Source of the DNA: an uncultured Collinsella sp.
GTDB lineage: Bacteria > Actinomycetota > Coriobacteriia > Coriobacteriales > Coriobacteriaceae
Length of the DNA stretch: 64,000 nt
Reading direction: 5' to 3'
NCBI GenBank assembly: GCA_959018755.1
Contig: CAUEMA010000004.1
Coordinates: forward strand, 78,815-142,814
A program made the translations under genes and the position numbers. The notes beneath the pieces are model-generated. The model worked only from the letters and a program-made list of their open reading frames with translations. It ran no database searches and was not told the origin of the DNA. Positions within the stretch are counted from its first letter, which is position 1. Every line of letters begins with the position of its first letter. Shown in pieces: positions 7,631 to 15,964 of this stretch.

Positions 7631-8521
7631 CTAGCGTCCGCGCTCCTCCATGATGATCTCGATCTCGTCGGCGTTGATGCCGACCATGGCCTCGCCCAGG
7701 TCCTCCGAAAGCTCGGCAATGAGCTTGGCATCGGTGAAGTTTGCCACGGCCTTGACGATGGCGGCGGCGCGCTTGGCCGGGTCGCCGCTCTTAAAGATGC
7801 CCGAGCCGACAAAGACGCCCTCGGCGCCCAGCTGCATCATCAGCGCAGCGTCGGCGGGGGTCGCTACGCCGCCGGCGGCAAAGTTCACGACGGGAAGCTT
7901 TCCCGTGGCATGGACCTCGCGCACCAGCTCGACCGGAACCTGCAGTTGCTTGGCTGCCTCAAAGAGCTCGTCATCGCGAAGGGCAATAACGTCGCGGATC
8001 TGATTTTGGATCTTGCGCATGTGACGCACAGCCTGAACGACGTCGCCCGTGCCCGGCTCGCCCTTGGTGCGAATCATCGTGGCGCCCTCGGCAACACGGC
8101 GCAGCGCCTCGCCCAGGTCGCGGGCACCGCAGACAAACGGGACGTCAAACTGGGTTTTGTCGATGTGGTAGACATCGTCGGCGGGGGAGAGAACCTCGGA
8201 CTCATCGATGTAGTCGATATCGATGGCCTGAAGGACCTGCGCCTCGACGATGTGACCGATGCGGCACTTGGCCATGACGGGGATGGAGACGGCCTCTTGG
8301 ATGCCCTTGATCATCTTGGGGTCGCTCATGCGCGAGACGCCGCCTGCGGCACGGATGTCGGCCGGGATGCGCTCGAGTGCCATGACGGCGCAGGCGCCCG
8401 CCTCCTCGGCGATGCGTGCCTGCTCGGGCGTGGTGACGTCCATGATGACGCCGCCCTTGAGCATCTGCGCGAGCTCGCGATTGAGTTTGACGCGATCGGC
8501 CTTGCTGGTCTGTTCTGCCAT
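7631..8521 (-). CDS. pdxS: Pyridoxal 5'-phosphate synthase lyase subunit
   Basis: A 296-residue TIM-barrel enzyme that makes pyridoxal phosphate from ribose 5-phosphate, glyceraldehyde 3-phosphate and ammonia supplied by PdxT. Conserved phrases include [13 protein letters not shown] [30 protein letters not shown], the catalytic-lysine segment MAKCRIGH, and [33 protein letters not shown] placed the start at ATG 8521 (MAEQTSK); the open frame to 8563 is not conserved in character. It is first in the pdxST operon and divergent from pdxR, its likely regulator. Confidence 0.97.
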   Translation of the reverse strand: MAEQTSKADRVKLNRELAQMLKGGVIMDVTTPEQARIAEEAGACAVMALERIPADIRAAGGVSRMSDPKMIKGIQEAVSIPVMAKCRIGHIVEAQVLQAIDIDYIDESEVLSPADDVYHIDKTQFDVPFVCGARDLGEALRRVAEGATMIRTKGEPGTGDVVQAVRHMRKIQNQIRDVIALRDDELFEAAKQLQVPVELVREVHATGKLPVVNFAAGGVATPADAALMMQLGAEGVFVGSGIFKSGDPAKRAAAIVKAVANFTDAKLIAELSEDLGEAMVGINADEIEIIMEERGR

Positions 8522-8613
8522 GGTTGCTCCCTTGGTTGGCATGTGCATTGCTTGACGGAACATCCTATCGGGGAGCTGGGTATGGCGAAATACTCAGATT
8601 TCGAGATAATGAC

Positions 8614-8655
8614 AAGGTCAGACTAATACCAGATTGAATGACTTAATAAGGTCAG
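8614..8655. promoter_or_regulatory. Direct AAGGTCAG repeats between pdxS and pdxR
   Basis: The 8-mer AAGGTCAG occurs at 8614-8621 and at 8648-8655, in the same orientation and 34 bp apart, within the divergent region. MocR/PdxR regulators are known to bind direct repeats there, so this is the probable PdxR site. The second copy lies just upstream of the chosen pdxR start. Confidence 0.5.
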
Positions 8656-8666
8656 GTGATAGGCTC

Positions 8667-10106
8667 ATGCTTGACTACAATTTGGAAAAACGCGGCGGAG
8701 CATCGCTCTATGAGTATGTTTACCAGCAAATTCGAGATGATATCGTTGCTGGACGCATTGCGGCGGGGGAGCATCTTCCGTCTAAGCGTGCCTTTGCCAG
8801 CCATCTGGGAATCAGTGTCATTACCATCGAGAATGCATATAGCCAGTTACTTGCCGAGGGCTATATTTGCTCAAAGCCGCGTCGTGGCTACTACGCTTGT
8901 GAGCTTCCGGATGCACCGGTTTTGCCTTTGGCTGAGACAGAGTTTGATCGAGATTCCGCTCCTGCGGGTCTTAACGCACATGATGTTGATGGACGGGTCG
9001 AGCAATTCGACGCACTTTCTCCTTCCACTTTGGAGGCGGCGCGGCTTTGGCAAAGCGCACTGCGGGCGACGCTGGCATCCGAAGACGAGCGCGAAATCTT
9101 TTCGCCCGCGCCAGCACAGGGCACCGCTCGGCTACGACGCGCAATTGCTCATCATCTGCGCGGGACAAGGGGTATGAATGTCGACCCCAACAACATTGTT
9201 ATCGGCGCGGGCGCCCAGCTGCTCGATACCATGTTGGTTCAGCTGCTTGGAGCCGACAAGGTGTATGCCGTTGAAGATCCGGGCTATTTGCGCCTGACGC
9301 GCATCTATCAGGCTATGGGTTGCAAAGTTCGGCATATCCCGTTGGATGGTGAGGGCGTGGATTTGAGCGCTCTGCAGAAAACCGGGACCGACGTTCTTCA
9401 CCTGATGCCGTCCCATCAGTATCCGACCGGCCTTGTGACGAGCATTGCACGTCGCTATGCGCTGCTGAGCTGGGCCGCCGAGCAGCCGGGCCGATATCTC
9501 ATCGAAGACGACTTCGATTGTGAGTTTCGCCTTGCTGGCAAGCCGATTCCCGCGCTCGCGTCAATCGATGCCGCCCAGTCGGTTATCTACACCAACACGT
9601 TTTCGAAGAGCCTTTCATCGGCGTTGCGTTTGGCGTATATGGTGTTGCCCGATGAGCTGATGGAGCGGTTTAGGCACAACCTTGGTTTTTACGCCTCTTC
9701 GGTGAGCTCTGTTGACCAGGTTGCCTTGGCGCGTTTGCTGGAATCGGGTGATTACGAGCGACATGTGAACCGCGTGCGCGTGCGCGCTCGCGAGGCGCGC
9801 GATGGCCTGGCGGCGCTTGTACGGAAAGCGTTCCCGGCAGGGGAGGTCTCGATTGAGCATGCAGACGCTGGCCTTTACTGCACCGTGGCTGCAGAGCGCG
9901 GAGCGGGTGGAAGCTCTTTTGCGCGGGCCCTCACGCGCTCGGGTATCCCGTTCGTCGATGTCAGTGACTGCTATTGGTGTGCCGATGGCGCATCTGTCCC
10001 TGAAAACTCAAGTCAAATTCTTGTTCAGTATGACGATTTGAGTCCAAAAGTGCTTAATACCTTGGAATTGCAGCTAATGGGAGCACTCTGCAACCTAAGT
10101 GAGTAG
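8667..10106 (+). CDS. pdxR: PdxR: MocR-type GntR/aminotransferase-like regulator
   Basis: A 479-residue regulator. Residues 1-75 are a GntR winged helix (GGASLYEYVYQQIRDDIVAG, LPSKRAFASHLGISVITIENAY). The rest is a fold-type I aminotransferase-like domain with the PLP-lysine segment TNTFSKSLSSALRLAYMV. MocR proteins use this domain to sense pyridoxal phosphate. Position next to pdxST supports PdxR, which activates the pathway when PLP is low. I chose ATG 8667 (AGGTGA upstream) over ATG 8634, which has no ribosome site. The last three codons and the stop (LSE*) lie inside a copy of the 122-bp repeat, so the natural C-terminus may have been replaced. Confidence 0.9.
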   Translation: MLDYNLEKRGGASLYEYVYQQIRDDIVAGRIAAGEHLPSKRAFASHLGISVITIENAYSQLLAEGYICSKPRRGYYACELPDAPVLPLAETEFDRDSAPAGLNAHDVDGRVEQFDALSPSTLEAARLWQSALRATLASEDEREIFSPAPAQGTARLRRAIAHHLRGTRGMNVDPNNIVIGAGAQLLDTMLVQLLGADKVYAVEDPGYLRLTRIYQAMGCKVRHIPLDGEGVDLSALQKTGTDVLHLMPSHQYPTGLVTSIARRYALLSWAAEQPGRYLIEDDFDCEFRLAGKPIPALASIDAAQSVIYTNTFSKSLSSALRLAYMVLPDELMERFRHNLGFYASSVSSVDQVALARLLESGDYERHVNRVRVRAREARDGLAALVRKAFPAGEVSIEHADAGLYCTVAAERGAGGSSFARALTRSGIPFVDVSDCYWCADGASVPENSSQILVQYDDLSPKVLNTLELQLMGALCNLSE

Positions 10107-10217
10107 ACCTTTGGAACTTTGGCGACCAGGCAGTTTTGTAACAAGCTATCTACCTGCGGTTTTGAAAAGCAGGATGACCGGCCTGCTCGGGATGTTCAAA
10201 AAAGTCTACTCACTTGC
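10095..10217 (+). repeat. 122-bp structured repeat, copy 1
   Basis: It begins CTAAGTGAGTAGAC and ends GTCTACTCACTT, a 12-13 bp terminal inverted repeat. It contains the conserved internal block TACCTGCGGTTTT. The pdxR stop codon is inside the left arm. Copies 2 (11514) and 3 (25079) have the same orientation and ends but diverged interiors. Confidence 0.85.
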
Positions 10218-10248
10218 CGCGCAAAGTTTCTGCATAAGAAAAAATGGG

Positions 10249-10314
10249 GTTTTCAACAGGGCTTCGTCCAGCTTTTGGCAAGCTTTTGGCCAGTTGGGGA
10301 GGGCTGTTGAAAAC
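10249..10314. repeat. 11-bp perfect inverted repeat upstream of the nuclease-like gene
   Basis: GTTTTCAACAG (10249-10259) and CTGTTGAAAAC (10304-10314) could form a hairpin with a 44-nt loop containing two near-copies of GCTTTTGGC. It is part of the gene-free stretch 10218-10391, in which I see no ORF or clear promoter. Confidence 0.55.
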
Positions 10315-10391
10315 TTAACAGTCCGTTCGGTGCCATTTTTGGTGCGTTCGCCCCAATGCGAGACAGGCTGGGTTGAAAGTCGTGTTTTCCT

Positions 10392-11525
10392 GTGCCTATG
10401 AAGGATTTACTTTGTGACATATCGGCTTTTAGGTATTTGCGTTTGCCTCCTCAGGTCCGCGCTTTGTGTCCGCCGCTTCCACGGCCGGAAGAAGATCGGC
10501 AGCGATATGATCTCGCCCGTAACCCGACGGCTGCGGTTGCGCTCGGTTTTCCGCTGTATACATTGGTTCGTACGAGAAACAAACGGACTTGCCCTGCCAG
10601 CATTAGGCAGCGGCTGTTCCTTGGTGAGCTCCCCAGGGAATCCGTGCTGGAAACGGAGCATGGATTTTTGATTACGTCTCCTCTACTGACGGCATTCATC
10701 ATGTCGCGGCATCTGACGGATCTTCAGCTTCTTTTGGTATTGGCGGAGATGTGTGGCTTGTTTGCGGTGTGCGCTCTGCCGGTGGCACTTGAGGCGGAGC
10801 TTGCGCGTGCAATTGATTCGGGCGCGATTTCGACAACGTTCGGTTGGGTGCGCTGCCCGTCCGAGGACGGCATCGCTTCAAATTTATGGCGCCGAGACGC
10901 TTTGGTTTTGGGTAGAGACCTTGACCGTTTTTGTTCAGATGTTTGCGGGATGCGTTACGGCAATAGATTTATGGCGGTATCGCAACTTGTTCCATTGGGT
11001 GCCGCGTCGCCTTTTGAGGTCGAGGCGTATTTGTTGCTTGGACTGCCGCGAGTCCTGGGAGGCGAGGGGTTTTGCGGCATAGAGCTCAATGTCGAAGTGA
11101 CGCTAAGCACAAGTGCTCGAGCGATTGTGGGAAAGTCCCGTGTATATATCGACCTACTTCTTTCTTCGCCGGACGGCAGGCGACAGGTGGCCATTGAATG
11201 TCAGGGAAAGGCCTCGCACGGACGCGCAGGGGATGGTTTGCGTGACGCTGACCGCATGACGGCCCTTCAGGCCATGGGCTACGATGTACTTCTCCTGACA
11301 CACAGACAGATATCCGATGAGGATAGATTCCGCGCCGTCGTTAAGGCCGTATGCAGGATGCTCGATGCTGAATATCGTGATAAAAGCTCAGATGAGCAAA
11401 GGGCTGAGACATTACTCCGGTCTGAACTATTCGTTGACTGGACAAAATTGGGAGTAATCGACGGAAAGATGCCCGTTAGACGCAAAACTGCTCGATCGTG
11501 GACGGCTGCGGTTCTAAGTGAGTAG
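10392..11525 (+). CDS. Unknown protein with PD-(D/E)xK / DUF559-like C-terminal domain
   Basis: A 377-residue protein I cannot name. Residues 1-200 lack known motifs and have two Cys/Leu-rich helical stretches. Residues 215-320 resemble a Vsr/DUF559-type endonuclease fold: YIDLLLSSPDG (Asp), VAIECQGKASH (Glu-x-Gln in place of Glu-x-Lys), then DADRMTALQAMGYDVLLLT, where the Asp-Arg pair and final strand match that family. A DNA-cleaving role is inferred; the E-x-Q variant leaves activity uncertain. The start at 10392 or 10398 has no good ribosome site. The gene is flanked on both sides by direct copies of a 122-bp repeat, and its own stop lies inside copy 2. Codon choice looks less GC-biased than in its neighbours, which suggests transfer. 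Confidence 0.6.
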   Translation: MPMKDLLCDISAFRYLRLPPQVRALCPPLPRPEEDRQRYDLARNPTAAVALGFPLYTLVRTRNKRTCPASIRQRLFLGELPRESVLETEHGFLITSPLLTAFIMSRHLTDLQLLLVLAEMCGLFAVCALPVALEAELARAIDSGAISTTFGWVRCPSEDGIASNLWRRDALVLGRDLDRFCSDVCGMRYGNRFMAVSQLVPLGAASPFEVEAYLLLGLPRVLGGEGFCGIELNVEVTLSTSARAIVGKSRVYIDLLLSSPDGRRQVAIECQGKASHGRAGDGLRDADRMTALQAMGYDVLLLTHRQISDEDRFRAVVKAVCRMLDAEYRDKSSDEQRAETLLRSELFVDWTKLGVIDGKMPVRRKTARSWTAAVLSE

Positions 11526-11636
11526 ACTTTTGGAACTTTGGTGACCAGGCCGTTTTGCAACAAGTCATTTACCTGCGGCTTTATAAAGCAATATGGATGG
11601 TGTGCTCGGCAAGTTCCAAAAAGTCTACTCACTTAG
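11514..11636 (+). repeat. 122-bp structured repeat, copy 2
   Basis: The ends match copy 1 (CTAAGTGAGTAGAC ... GTCTACTCACTTAG). The stem extends beyond the terminal repeat as TTTTGGAACTT against AAGTTCCAAAAA. The internal block TACCTGCGGCTTT is kept. A TTTTT run follows the right arm, so it could terminate transcription. The preceding gene's stop is inside the left arm. Confidence 0.85.
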
Positions 11637-11702
11637 TTTTTGACGAGAAGCCGATGCCGAAGGCGGTCCTATTTCAGGGCGTTAACAAGTTCGTGAGGCA
11701 CG

Positions 11703-11733
11703 AAAAAGGCCCGAACCAATACGGTCCGGGCCT
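11703..11733 (-). terminator. Intrinsic terminator of the reverse rubrerythrin gene
   Basis: On the minus strand an 11-bp stem (AGGCCCGGACC against GGTTCGGGCCT) is followed by TTTTTCG. It lies 35 bp after the stop at 11768. Confidence 0.8.
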
Positions 11734-11767
11734 CATCGAGCTTGAGGTTATGTCTCAGGCGGTTGGC

Positions 11768-12328
11768 TTAGCCAAAGTAGCGCTTGAGCAGGCCGGCGAA
11801 AGCCTTGCCGTGGCGGGCCTCGTCGCGAGCCATCTCGTGCACGGTGTCGTGGATGGCATCGAGGCCGGCGGCCTTGGCACGCTTGGCAAGATCGGTCTTG
11901 CCGGCGGTGGCGCCGTTCTCGGCCTCAACGCGCATCTCGAGGTTCTTCTTGGTGGAGTCGGTCACGACCTCGCCCAGGAGCTCGGCGAACTTGGCGGCAT
12001 GCTCGGCCTCCTCGTGGGCAGCCTTTTCCCAGTACAGGCCGATCTCGGGATAGCCCTCGCGATGAGCGACGCGAGCCATGGCCAGGTACATACCGACCTC
12101 GGAGCACTCGCCCTCAAAGTTGGCGCGCAGGTCGGCAACGATGTCCTCAGAGACGCCCTCCATCTTGGCGACGCCCACGACGTGCTCGGCGGCCCACTCG
12201 AGCTGGCCCTCCTCCTGCTTCAGGAAACGAGAACCGGGAACGCCGCACTGGGGGCACTTAAAATCCTCGGGCAGCTGGTCGCCGTCGAACTCTTCCACAT
12301 AACCGCAAACGGGGCAAACAAACTTCAT
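11768..12328 (-). CDS. Reverse rubrerythrin (rubredoxin plus ferritin-like diiron protein)
   Basis: A 186-residue protein of the reverse-rubrerythrin/NADH-peroxidase type. The rubredoxin iron centre comes first (CPVCGY near residue 5 and CPQCG near residue 29), followed by a ferritin-like four-helix bundle with the diiron ligands in [29 protein letters not shown] and [10 protein letters not shown]. It reduces hydrogen peroxide in anaerobes using electrons from NADH through other carriers. I chose ATG 12328; upstream residues in the frame (to 12433) are not rubredoxin-like. It is a single gene, divergent from the alcohol dehydrogenase operon. Confidence 0.92.
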   Translation of the reverse strand: MKFVCPVCGYVEEFDGDQLPEDFKCPQCGVPGSRFLKQEEGQLEWAAEHVVGVAKMEGVSEDIVADLRANFEGECSEVGMYLAMARVAHREGYPEIGLYWEKAAHEEAEHAAKFAELLGEVVTDSTKKNLEMRVEAENGATAGKTDLAKRAKAAGLDAIHDTVHEMARDEARHGKAFAGLLKRYFG

Positions 12329-12487
12329 GATTCGATCCTTTCGATCGATGGCGATTGCGCGCTCGTCCGGTCCCGTAAGGGCCCTCTCCGGACGTGCGTC
12401 TTGACGAGTTCTATTATCCATAAATGCAATCAAATGTGAAGCCTATTAGGAATGATTTTTAATAAAACAATTTTGAGATATGAAGAT

Positions 12488-12566
12488 GTTGATTGATTAA
12501 CGATTGACAGGCCGTCTTTGACCGCCGCTGAGTACAATCGGGCGAGCAAATGTTGACCTATCAACA
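12488..12566 (+). promoter_or_regulatory. Two TGTTGA-N4-TCAACA-type operators before the alcohol dehydrogenase operon
   Basis: A perfect palindrome TGTTGA-CCTA-TCAACA occupies 12551-12566, immediately before the ribosome site. A similar half-matching dyad (GTTGA-TTGA-TTAAC) lies at 12488-12501, about six helical turns upstream. A -10-like TACAAT is at 12533-12538. The arrangement suggests repression by a regulator not encoded next to it. Confidence 0.5.
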
Positions 12567-12584
12567 AATGAAGGAGTTTCCTTT

Positions 12585-13805
12585 ATGCATCTAGCCCGTC
12601 GTGCCTGGTGCCGAACATATCAGACGGTTTTTCGCATTGCATTGCCGATCCTGCCCTATACCGAGCCGCGCATTTTAGAGCATGCCGAGGATGTGCCCGC
12701 GGTGCTTCAAAAGCGCTCGATCCAGAAGGTCCTTATCGTGACGGATCCCGGCATTGCCCGTCTGGGGCTCACGGCACCGCTCGAGACGGCGCTCGCATCC
12801 AGGGGGATTGGCGTTACGGTCTATGCCGAAACGCGTGCAAACCCCACGGTTTCAAACGTGGAAGAAGCGGCGTCCCTGTATCGAGAGAGCGCCTGCCAGG
12901 CCATTATCGGCTTTGGCGGTGGCTCGGCCATGGACTGTGCCAAGGGCGTGGGCGCACGCATTGCGCAGCCAAACAAGCCCATCAACAAGATGCGCGGCCT
13001 GCTGCGGATTCATCGTCGCCTGCCGCTGCTCATCGCCGTTCCCACTACCGCCGGTACGGGAAGCGAAGTCACGCTTGCGGCGGTAATTACCGATGACGGG
13101 ACGCACTACAAATACCCCATTAACGACTTTGTGCTCATCCCGCGTTTTGCAGTCCACGACCCCGAGTTTACGTGCGGCTTGCCCGCTTCCATTACGGGGC
13201 AGACGGGCATGGACGCCCTGACGCATGCCGTTGAGGCCTTTATCGGGCGAAGCACCACGCCCTATACGCGCAAGATGGCGCGACAGGCGGTGCAGCTTAT
13301 CCACGACAATTTGCTCGAGGCCTATGAGCATGGTGACGACATGCGCGCTCGTCGCAATATGCTTTCGGCGGCGTATAAGGCGGGCGTTGCGTTTACCCGC
13401 TCCTATGTCGGATATGTGCATGCCATCGCGCACAGTCTGGGCGGCCGATACGGAATTCCGCACGGTTTGGCCAACGCGATCATCCTGCCGCACATGCTTC
13501 GCGCTTATGGTGACGCCGCCGCCCCCAAGCTTGCCGATCTTGCTCGCATGGCGGGCATTGCGCCGGCTACCGCGCAGGATAGTCTTGCGGCCGAGGCCTT
13601 TATCGATTGGGTCGACCGCATGAACGAGATCCTGGGAATCCCCAAATATGTCTCGGGCATTCGCCGCTCCGACATTCCCGAGATGGCGGCGCATGCCGAT
13701 GCCGAGGCCAATCCGCTGTACCCCGTTCCGCTTTTGATGGACCGCTTGGAGCTCGAGCGTATGTACGAGGTCGTCGCGGGTGGTATGTTTGAGGACGAGA
13801 ACTAG
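12585..13805 (+). CDS. Iron-containing alcohol dehydrogenase
   Basis: A 406-residue group III NAD(P)-dependent alcohol dehydrogenase. The dinucleotide loop is IIGFGGGSAMDCAKG, and PTTAGTGSEVT is diagnostic. Metal ligands are the Asp and His in GMDALTHAVEAF plus the histidines in YVHAIAHSLGG and IPHGLANAI. It interconverts an alcohol and an aldehyde. The start ATG 12585 has AAGGAG ten bases upstream. About 20 extra N-terminal residues precede the usual beginning of the domain. The aldehyde dehydrogenase follows after 9 bp, so together they would convert an alcohol to an acid or the reverse. The substrate is unknown. Confidence 0.92.
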   Translation: MHLARRAWCRTYQTVFRIALPILPYTEPRILEHAEDVPAVLQKRSIQKVLIVTDPGIARLGLTAPLETALASRGIGVTVYAETRANPTVSNVEEAASLYRESACQAIIGFGGGSAMDCAKGVGARIAQPNKPINKMRGLLRIHRRLPLLIAVPTTAGTGSEVTLAAVITDDGTHYKYPINDFVLIPRFAVHDPEFTCGLPASITGQTGMDALTHAVEAFIGRSTTPYTRKMARQAVQLIHDNLLEAYEHGDDMRARRNMLSAAYKAGVAFTRSYVGYVHAIAHSLGGRYGIPHGLANAIILPHMLRAYGDAAAPKLADLARMAGIAPATAQDSLAAEAFIDWVDRMNEILGIPKYVSGIRRSDIPEMAAHADAEANPLYPVPLLMDRLELERMYEVVAGGMFEDEN

Positions 13806-13814
13806 GAGGGTGCC

Positions 13815-15194
13815 ATGAACACCGAGGAAATTGCGCGCATCGTCGGCGATCAGCGCACTTACTTTAAAACGCACGCTACGTTTGATGTTGATGCCCGACG
13901 TCGCGCGCTCGTGAGTTTACGCGATGCGGTGCGGGCCCACGAGGCCGATATCGCCCATGCGCTCAAGACCGATTTGGGGAAGTCGCATGACGAGGCCTAT
14001 ATGTGCGAGATTGGTACGTCGCTTTCCGAGATTCGACATCAGATCGCTCACGTGGCTCGGTGGAGTCGTCCACGCCTGCGTCCGTGCGATCTCGCTAACG
14101 CCGTGAGCGTGTGCAAAACGCAAGCCGTGCCCTATGGCGTCACACTTATCATGGCTCCGTGGAACTACCCGTTTTTGCTAACACTCGAGCCGCTCGCCGG
14201 CGCCCTTGCCGCGGGCAATACCGTGGTCATCAAGCCGAGTGCCTATGCTCCGGCATCGAGCGCGGTGCTCAAGCAAATCTGTGAAGAGGCATTTGATCCG
14301 TGCCTGGTGACGGTTGTCGAGGGCGGGCGCGCCGAAAACGAAGCGCTGCTCGATGAGTGCTGGGACAAGATCTTCTTTACCGGTAGCGTTCCGGTCGGCA
14401 AGCTCGTTATGGAGCTCGCGAGCAAAAACCTCACGCCCGTGACGCTTGAGCTGGGCGGCAAGAGCCCCTGCATCGTGGATGCGACGGCAAACTTGAAGGT
14501 CGCGGCACGGCGTATCGCCTTTGGCAAATGGCTCAACGTGGGGCAGACCTGCGTGGCGCCCGACTACCTGCTGGTCGATACGCGCGTGCACGACGAGCTG
14601 CTGGGCCTCATCAAGGAAGAGGTCCGCCGTATGTTTGGCGAGCATCCGCTCGATAACGAGGATTACGGGCATATCGTCAACGCCAAGCATTTTGCGCGCG
14701 TGCGCGAGCTGATCGATCCCGATAAGGTCGTGCTTGGAGGCACCGCGCGGGAGACTTCGCTGAAGATCGAGCCGACGATTTTGGACGGCGTGACCCCCGA
14801 TGACGCCGTGATGCAGGAGGAGATCTTCGGTCCCATCTTGCCGGTGCTGACGTTTGAGAGCCTAGACGAGGCCGAAGCGTTTATTACGGATCGTCCGACG
14901 CCGCTGGCCCTGTATATCTTTAGTCAGGATCGCGCAGTTCAGCAGCGCTTCGTGCGTTACGTGCCCTTTGGCGGTGGCTGTGTCAACGACACGATCATGC
15001 ACTTGGCTACGAGCCATATGGGCTTTGGCGGCATGGGCGCGAGCGGTATGGGGCAGTACCATGGACGCGAGAGCTTCGATACGTTTAGCCACAAGAAGAG
15101 TATCGTGAACAAGGCAACTTGGCTGGACGTGCCGTTTCGGTATGCGCCCTACGCAAGCTGGAAGCACAAGTTCGTGCGCATGTTTGTGCATTAG
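13815..15194 (+). CDS. Aldehyde dehydrogenase, class 3-like
   Basis: A 459-residue NAD(P)-dependent aldehyde dehydrogenase. It has the proline-rich APWNYPFLLTLEPLAGALAAGN segment, the general-base motif LELGGKSP and the catalytic cysteine in GQTCVAPDY; the ending GMGQYHGRESFDTFSHKKSI is typical of the short ALDH3/YwdH group, which oxidises medium- or long-chain aldehydes. GGAGGG lies upstream of ATG 13815. It is the second gene of the operon with the iron alcohol dehydrogenase. A hairpin follows the stop. Confidence 0.92.
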   Translation: MNTEEIARIVGDQRTYFKTHATFDVDARRRALVSLRDAVRAHEADIAHALKTDLGKSHDEAYMCEIGTSLSEIRHQIAHVARWSRPRLRPCDLANAVSVCKTQAVPYGVTLIMAPWNYPFLLTLEPLAGALAAGNTVVIKPSAYAPASSAVLKQICEEAFDPCLVTVVEGGRAENEALLDECWDKIFFTGSVPVGKLVMELASKNLTPVTLELGGKSPCIVDATANLKVAARRIAFGKWLNVGQTCVAPDYLLVDTRVHDELLGLIKEEVRRMFGEHPLDNEDYGHIVNAKHFARVRELIDPDKVVLGGTARETSLKIEPTILDGVTPDDAVMQEEIFGPILPVLTFESLDEAEAFITDRPTPLALYIFSQDRAVQQRFVRYVPFGGGCVNDTIMHLATSHMGFGGMGASGMGQYHGRESFDTFSHKKSIVNKATWLDVPFRYAPYASWKHKFVRMFVH

Positions 15195-15202
15195 AAAAGG
15201 GC

Positions 15203-15240
15203 GCAGGTAATACGAACAAGTGTTCCTATTACCTGCATTT
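15203..15240 (+). terminator. Terminator of the alcohol/aldehyde dehydrogenase operon
   Basis: GCAGGTAATA (15203-15212) pairs with TATTACCTGC (15227-15236), with GAACA/TGTTC extending the stem inside; ATTTTG follows. Confidence 0.8.
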
Positions 15241-15299
15241 TGCGTTAGACTACTGTTATGGAGCACGGATGGGCCAACTCCCTTTAGAAGGGATTTGGT

Positions 15300-15383
15300 A
15301 TGAACGTAAGCGATGTTATTTCGTTATTGGCGTTGTTGATTGCGGCTATCGAACTCGGTCTGTTTATCGGCCGAATGAAATAG
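15300..15383 (+). CDS. 27-residue membrane peptide, possible holin-like type I toxin
   Basis: A very small frame starts at ATG 15300 with GAAGGGA nine bases upstream. It encodes a short polar N-terminus (MNVSDVI), one hydrophobic helix (about residues 6-24) and a basic end (GRMK). Size and layout resemble the putative holin-like toxins of type I toxin-antitoxin loci, in which an antisense RNA from the downstream region blocks the toxin mRNA. A GCCGCC...GGC hairpin-like stretch lies just after the stop. No antitoxin promoter is identified, so the function remains a guess. Confidence 0.5.
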   Translation: MNVSDVISLLALLIAAIELGLFIGRMK

Positions 15384-15619
15384 CCGCCCCCGCGTAAGCG
15401 AAGACGGCCACTTCTCACGATGAAAACGTGTATCGGAGTTGGCAAGACCCGCGGCAACGAGTGCCATCCGTGTTCCTATCTTATCTGCAAGCGTTCTGTC
15501 GCGCAAGCGTTGAGGCAAACGATTGAAGGACGCAGACAGGATGTATTTGTGTCCGCACGGGACCGTAGACTTCTCAATAAGGTTACACACCGGTTTATCC
15601 GGCCGTTAGGGGAGTTGCT
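15384..15619. other. Non-coding stretch after the small peptide
   Basis: This 236-bp stretch has no convincing gene; the frame starting at 15420 overlaps the HIRAN gene and has no family features. If the peptide at 15300 is a type I toxin, the antisense antitoxin would be expected here on the minus strand. Confidence 0.35.
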
Positions 15620-15946
15620 ATGTACGAGCCTTCACGTGTTCTTCTGTCGTTTCACATCGCAGGATTTCAATATGCCGACGGCGCTTTGGTCCTAGGCGAT
15701 CTTAAAGCGGGCGATAAACTGACGCTGTGTGCCGAGCGCGATAATCCCCATGACCCCGAGGCAGTTGCGATCTACTATGGCAAGACCAAACTTGGCTACG
15801 TTCCGGGAAACGAGGTCGGCCCACTGTCCCTGATGATGTATTACGGCCACGAGGACGTATTTGAGGCCCGTGTGCAACAGGTTGCCCCCGAACGCAGCCC
15901 GTGGCATCAGGTGCGCGTTGGGCTCTATGTGGTGGATGCTCGCTAG
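15620..15946 (+). CDS. Stand-alone HIRAN-domain protein
   Basis: A 108-residue protein that is essentially one HIRAN domain. The family phrases are SFHIAGFQYADGALVLGDLKAGDKL, the ligand loop ERDNPHDPEAVAIYY and KLGYVPGNEVGPLS. In eukaryotic HLTF/Rad5 this domain binds 3' DNA ends; in bacteria it occurs alone or beside nucleases and helicases. AGGGGAG lies upstream of ATG 15620. The acidic small protein follows after 18 bp. A DNA-end or damage-recognition role is inferred from the family only. Confidence 0.82.
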   Translation: MYEPSRVLLSFHIAGFQYADGALVLGDLKAGDKLTLCAERDNPHDPEAVAIYYGKTKLGYVPGNEVGPLSLMMYYGHEDVFEARVQQVAPERSPWHQVRVGLYVVDAR

Positions 15947-15964
15947 TCGGCAATGGAGGCTGCC

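Noticed and set aside
7520..8626. A 368-codon plus-strand frame opposite pdxS.
   Set aside because: pdxS is certain; the opposite frame is a GC-bias shadow.
10392..11525. An insertion sequence flanked by inverted repeats.
   Set aside because: The flanking 122-bp elements are direct copies, the protein has no transposase motif, and no target-site duplication is visible.
15420..15695. A 91-codon frame before the HIRAN gene.
   Set aside because: It overlaps the HIRAN start out of frame, has Cys/Arg-biased composition and no ribosome site.
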